Of a stretch of DNA of 32,595 nt, positions 28,897 to 32,595 are shown piece by piece. The notes below the pieces were generated by a model. That model searched no databases. It saw only the letters and a list, made by a program, of their open reading frames with translations, and was not told the origin of the DNA. Origin of the DNA: Clostridia bacterium. GTDB taxonomy: Bacteria; Bacillota; Clostridia; Christensenellales; Christensenellaceae. The stretch spans positions 1 through 32,595 of the forward strand of contig JAAUYQ010000090.1 of the NCBI GenBank assembly GCA_014805015.1, read 5' to 3'. The position numbers and the translations under genes are program-made. Positions within the stretch are counted from its first letter, which is position 1. The number at the start of each line of letters is the position of its first letter.

Positions 28897-29815
28897 GGGC
28901 AGCATAACGGACGTAAATGGTCTGCTGATCGGTCACGCACAGGACACGCAGGGACTGAGCGGCGTCACGGTGCTGCTCGCCCGCGAAGGCGCAGTGACCG
29001 GGGTCTCGGTGAGTGGCAGTGCTCCAGGCACGCGGGAAACAGCCCTGATGGAGCAGGCAAAAGCCAAGGAACTCATCTATGCAGTCCTGCTCGCCGGCGG
29101 CAGTGCTTATGGTCTTGCCGCCGCAGACGGCGTCATGCTCTTCTGTGAGCAGAACGGTATGGGCGTGCACACGCCCGCCGGCGTCGTGCCGACGGTTCCG
29201 GCCGCTGTCATCTATGACCTTGAGTACGGGCGCAGTGACGTCCGCCCCAATGCCGGCATGGGCTACGCGGCGTGCATCAATGCCAAGCAGACCGTGCAGC
29301 AGGGCAGTATAGGCGCCGGGATCGGCGCCACGGTCGGCAAGGTGCTCGGGATGAAGCACTGCCAGAAAGGCGGCATCGGTACAGCATCGCTGACACTCGC
29401 GGGCGGTGCTGTGGTCGGTGCCATCGTCTGCGTCAACGCCTTCGGAGATATTTATGACAACGGCCGCATCATCGCGGGGGCCCGGACCAAACAGGGCTTC
29501 CTGGATACGGCCGAGTACATGATCACTCACGAAGTATCCACGAATGTTTTCCGGGATCGCAACACGACGCTTGGGATTGTGGCCACGGACGCGGTCCTTG
29601 ACCGGGATGAAGCGACCAAGCTCGCCCAGGTGGCGCAGGACGGCATGGCCCGCGCCATCAATCCTGTGCACACCATGGTGGACGGCGACACTGTCTTCGG
29701 CCTCTCGTATGGCAGCAGACATGCGGATCTCAACTGTATCCTGGCGGCAGCAGCGGAAGCCACGCGCCGCGCCATTGTAAACGCAGAACTTGCGGTCGGA
29801 GCTGCGGTCATGTGA
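28889..29815 (+). CDS. P1/S58-family peptidase (DmpA-like)
   Basis: These proteins are N-terminal-nucleophile aminopeptidases that cleave themselves into two subunits. The 308-residue protein shows family landmarks: ITDVNGLLIGHAQD, PGTRETALM, LAGGSAYGLAAADGVM, GIGATVGK, KGGIGTASLTL and AFGDIYD. The KGGIGTAS segment aligns with the autoprocessing region, but I cannot fix the exact scissile bond. Physiological substrates of bacterial members are poorly known (D- or beta-amino acid peptides in studied cases). The start overlaps birA by 8 bases, indicating co-translation with recX-birA. Confidence 0.92.
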   Translation: MYEGSITDVNGLLIGHAQDTQGLSGVTVLLAREGAVTGVSVSGSAPGTRETALMEQAKAKELIYAVLLAGGSAYGLAAADGVMLFCEQNGMGVHTPAGVVPTVPAAVIYDLEYGRSDVRPNAGMGYAACINAKQTVQQGSIGAGIGATVGKVLGMKHCQKGGIGTASLTLAGGAVVGAIVCVNAFGDIYDNGRIIAGARTKQGFLDTAEYMITHEVSTNVFRDRNTTLGIVATDAVLDRDEATKLAQVAQDGMARAINPVHTMVDGDTVFGLSYGSRHADLNCILAAAAEATRRAIVNAELAVGAAVM

Positions 29816-29872
29816 CCGGATTCCCGGCAGCTGCGGGCCGCGTCCCGCCGGATTATCTATAAGGAGAGTTGT

Positions 29873-32413
29873 ATGCGTAGCGTGATGAACGCGCAGCAGA
29901 TGCGCGAAGTGGACAAATACATGATCGAGACCCTGCATATTCCGGGTCTGGTGCTGATGGAGAACGCTGCCCTTGGTACTGCCCGCCTGATTATGGACCG
30001 GACAGAGCCGGGAAGTGTGGTTCACGTATTCTGCGGCACAGGAAACAACGGCGGCGACGGCCTGGCCTGCGCGCGGATCCTGATGGCACACGGCATGGAT
30101 GTCTACGTGGTCATCGTCGGCGATCCGGCCGGCTACAAGGGAGATGCACTCTCCAACTACAAAATGTTTGAGTACCTTGATGAACGGGTGCTGAAGATGA
30201 ACCGGGTCGAGGACCTCTACGGCTGGCGGGTACCCAAGGCACAGGTGATCGTGGACGCGATCTTCGGCACCGGTCTCAGCCGCGAAGTTTCCGGTGTGCA
30301 GGAAGACGCCATCAACACGATCAACAAGAGCAGCGCCATGGTCGTCTCCATCGACATGCCGAGCGGCATCAGCGCCGACAACGGCCGCGTGCTCGGAACC
30401 GCGGTGCGGGCAGACCTTACGGCCACGTTCCAGTACCCGAAAGTCGGGCAGTATCTGTATCCGGGCCGGGACTACACAGGTGAACTCTCTGTGATCCCGA
30501 TCGGCGTGGATGCCGGCGTTGATGAGATTGTGAAGTCCACTGTTTCGGTGTGCGAGAGCGATGACCCGGACGTGAAGATCGCGGAGCGCCGTTCGAACAC
30601 AAATAAAGGGACGTACGGCCGGCTGTTCGTTGTGGCCGGAAGCCGGGGCATGGCCGGCGCTGCCGTCATGTGCGCACGGGCAGGTTACGCTGCCGGAGCC
30701 GGTCTGGTTACCGTCGGCGCTCCGGAGAGCATCACGGATATCGTGCAGATTTCGGCGCCGGAGGCAACCTGCATCCCGCTGCCGGAGGACAAGGGTCAGC
30801 TCTACGGCGGCAGCCGCGTTGCTGTGGCCCAGGCCATGTACCGCAAGACTGCCATGGCGATCGGTCCCGGTCTTGGCCTTGGCGAAGGACTCAAGGACCT
30901 CATCACGGACGTGGTCGAGGATGATACGCTCTGCCGGGTTGTGGACGCAGATGCGCTCAATGCCCTCGACAATGATCTGCATATTCTGGCCCATATGAAA
31001 GGTGAACTGGTCTTCACACCGCATCCGGCGGAATTTGCCCGGCTGCTTGGCACTGAGCTCAGCAGCATTCTCGAGCATCCGCTCGAGCTCGCCTCGGCCT
31101 TTGCCCGCAAGTGCCGTGTTGTACTGGTTCTGAAGGGCGCCACGACGATCGTGGCCGACAAGGACGGATCAGCGACACTCATTGCCGCCGGTACTCCCGG
31201 CATGGCCAAAGGCGGCAGCGGCGACGTGCTGACCGGAGTCATTGCCGGCCTGGCAGCACAGGGATTCAGCGCCCGGGAAGCGGCCATACTCGGCACGTAC
31301 TACTGCGCCATGGCCGGCGAACGTGCAGCCGATCGTCTCGGTTCGTACTCCATGACGCCGAGCGACACGCTGGCCGAACTCGGCACTGTCATAGAGGAAA
31401 CCTGCTCAGATGAAGCCGGTGCCTGGGCACCCGAACACGTCCCGTCCCAAATCCAGGCGAGATCACATGCCGCCGCCGCGGCCCATCCGGCAGCACCGCT
31501 CCCGCCGCGGCCGGCCGAGCGTCTGGCTCCGCGCCCGACTCCGGCTCCGGCATCCGTCCCTGCGCCGAAGGCAGCGCCTTCGGATGTGACTGCACCGGTT
31601 CCGACGCTGCCCGTGCCGCAGGAAACGCTGCCGCACAGCAAGGCGCCGGAAGCCGCACCGGAAAAGACGGCAGCTGCGGTCCTCAAGGAGCGTGTCGGGC
31701 GGCGGACCCCAGTCCGCGAGGAGACCGCACCCGTACCGGAACCGGCTGCAGTGGAGACGCCGCAGCCTGAGCCCGAGCAACCCGCGCCTGCGGAATCTGC
31801 GAAGACTGAGCCGAAACCGAAGAAAGCATCGGCGCCGAAACGTCTGGAGCCTGCCGAAGCTGCGGCACCTGAGACAAAACCGGAGCCGGAGCCGGCGAAA
31901 CCGCAGAAGCGGGCCTCACATTCTGAATCGAGGCAGGAGCGCCGCCGGGAAAAGAGGCGCGAGGAGCGTGCCGCGGAAGAGCAGCGGGCGTCCGAAGGAG
32001 AGCGGGTGCGGGCGCAGCTCCATGAGCGGACTATACCCCCGGCTCCTACTCCAGTCCTGGCAGATACGGCACCGCACAGCCGGGCGGAGCTCGCACGGCT
32101 CGAGGCAGATCAGGCAAATGAAGCACTCACGGCGCAGCACCGCCGGGTTGCCGGTGAACCGACGGAGGCCGAGAAGGAAGCGCGCCGGCAGTCTACCGCA
32201 GCGCATGCTGCCGTAGATCAGAACACCCGGATTGCACCGCCGGTGACGCAGCCGGAGCGTGAGGCGATTCCAAAGGCGAGTGCAGTGCCGCAGGATGCCC
32301 GCAGCGAAGCGCAGCGGCACCGTGACGAAATCAACGCGCAGATCCAGAAGGAGCTTAAGAAGCAGGAGCAGCGTGACAAGCCGGTTCAGAGAACGCGGCG
32401 CCGGATCGGCTGA
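29873..32413 (+). CDS. nnr: Bifunctional NAD(P)HX epimerase/dehydratase with long disordered tail
   Basis: Nnr repairs hydrated NADH and NADPH. Residues 1-220 form the epimerase (VMNAQQMREVDKYM, GTGNNGGDGLACAR, VDAIFGTGLSR, DMPSGISADNG), and about 240-505 the ADP-dependent dehydratase (KGTYGRLFVVAGS, GPGLGLGEG, VDADALN, FTPHPAEF, KGGSGDVLTGVIAG near 445-458). Usual proteins stop near residue 500; this one continues for about 340 more residues to 846, first Ala/Pro-rich, then Arg/Glu-rich (RQERRREKRREER) and ending in a charged Gln/Lys/Arg helix and RTRRRIG. The tail is one frame with the enzyme and codon use matches, so it is not an artefact visible here. AAGGAGA six bases before ATG fixes the start. 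It follows the S58 gene after 57 bases. Confidence 0.95.
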   Translation: MRSVMNAQQMREVDKYMIETLHIPGLVLMENAALGTARLIMDRTEPGSVVHVFCGTGNNGGDGLACARILMAHGMDVYVVIVGDPAGYKGDALSNYKMFEYLDERVLKMNRVEDLYGWRVPKAQVIVDAIFGTGLSREVSGVQEDAINTINKSSAMVVSIDMPSGISADNGRVLGTAVRADLTATFQYPKVGQYLYPGRDYTGELSVIPIGVDAGVDEIVKSTVSVCESDDPDVKIAERRSNTNKGTYGRLFVVAGSRGMAGAAVMCARAGYAAGAGLVTVGAPESITDIVQISAPEATCIPLPEDKGQLYGGSRVAVAQAMYRKTAMAIGPGLGLGEGLKDLITDVVEDDTLCRVVDADALNALDNDLHILAHMKGELVFTPHPAEFARLLGTELSSILEHPLELASAFARKCRVVLVLKGATTIVADKDGSATLIAAGTPGMAKGGSGDVLTGVIAGLAAQGFSAREAAILGTYYCAMAGERAADRLGSYSMTPSDTLAELGTVIEETCSDEAGAWAPEHVPSQIQARSHAAAAAHPAAPLPPRPAERLAPRPTPAPASVPAPKAAPSDVTAPVPTLPVPQETLPHSKAPEAAPEKTAAAVLKERVGRRTPVREETAPVPEPAAVETPQPEPEQPAPAESAKTEPKPKKASAPKRLEPAEAAAPETKPEPEPAKPQKRASHSESRQERRREKRREERAAEEQRASEGERVRAQLHERTIPPAPTPVLADTAPHSRAELARLEADQANEALTAQHRRVAGEPTEAEKEARRQSTAAHAAVDQNTRIAPPVTQPEREAIPKASAVPQDARSEAQRHRDEINAQIQKELKKQEQRDKPVQRTRRRIG

Positions 32414-32595
32414 ACTGAGGAACGCAGGCTGGGTCATTTGCCAGGTTCTGCGTACGCAGCAGGATTACTTGATATAGAGGTTCATTGAAAAACTAAACGC
32501 AACCCCCACGACGCGACCGACGAATCGAAAGCGGTTGCGGGAAATTTTTAGAATCTGATGCCCATAATCTGGCTGGATTCATTGGATGGAGCCGT
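32414..32595. other. Right flank after nnr, with inverted repeats
   Basis: No gene is seen. A 12-base perfect palindrome CTGCGTACGCAG lies at 32448-32459. CGCAACC (32498-32504) pairs with GGTTGCG (32533-32539), followed after a few bases by ATTTTTAG; this could terminate nnr, though the 28-base loop is long. Confidence 0.45.

Noticed and set aside
28706..31078. 790-codon minus-strand frame opposite birA, the S58 peptidase and nnr
   Set aside because: It crosses three clearly coding genes on the other strand and shows only His/Arg/Ala-rich shadow sequence.

Overview
The window is a gene-dense chromosomal segment of a Gram-positive bacterium of the Bacillota, most likely a GC-rich member of the Clostridia. 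The evidence is a sepF-divIVA division cluster, an RsbV/RsbW/SigB-type partner-switching locus, an NADP-type glutamate dehydrogenase with Clostridium-like catalytic lysine positions, pyruvate phosphate dikinase, and oppositely facing genes separated by classic GC-hairpin/U-tract terminators. Genus cannot be decided from sequence alone. Nearly all genes lie on the + strand and many are coupled by 4-nt ATGA/GTGA overlaps. No rRNA, tRNA, CRISPR array, insertion sequence or phage gene is recognisable.

Layout. 1-1535: a less GC-rich flank with one GNAT acetyltransferase. 1536-5685: central carbon/nitrogen enzymes ppdK and gdhA, each with its own terminator; gdhA has a near-consensus promoter. 5749-7686: a stress-type sigma operon (STAS antagonist, RsbW-like protein with a lost ATP site, SigB-family sigma factor, second and intact HATPase). 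7737-10858: HlyD-like membrane protein, yggS, sepF and divIVA. 10997-12931: a large anchored surface protein whose Shine-Dalgarno is separated from its start by a perfect hairpin. 12993-14695: lspA and an RluD-type pseudouridine synthase. 14696-15424: a 729-base gene-free stretch full of inverted repeats. 15425-19533: a dihydroorotase-like protein that has lost metal ligands, then trkA-trkH potassium uptake. 19629-20060: a small heat-shock protein. 20164-25844: polA-coaE-lytic transglycosylase-peptide-binding lipoprotein, a coupled operon. 25896-26328 (-): a broken PPC/DUF296 gene. 26559-27302 (-): a secreted peptidoglycan-binding protein. 27473-32413: recX, birA, a P1 (S58) peptidase and nnr with a very long disordered tail.

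How the parts may work together. The strongest unusual signal is the sigma operon: its RsbW homologue keeps the N-terminal sequence typical of the family but lacks the nucleotide-binding Asn, Asp and Gly motifs, while an intact but different HATPase sits just downstream. SigB-type promoter candidates lie both in front of this operon (GTTTTC-N14-GGGTAG) and in front of the small heat-shock gene (GGTTAA-N13-GTGTAT), so the window may hold both the regulator and one target of a rewired general stress response. A second theme is loss or remodelling of familiar operons: the division cluster lacks ylmG and ylmH, and the lspA-rluD-pyr neighbourhood known from Bacillus is reduced to a catalytically degenerate PyrC-like protein.
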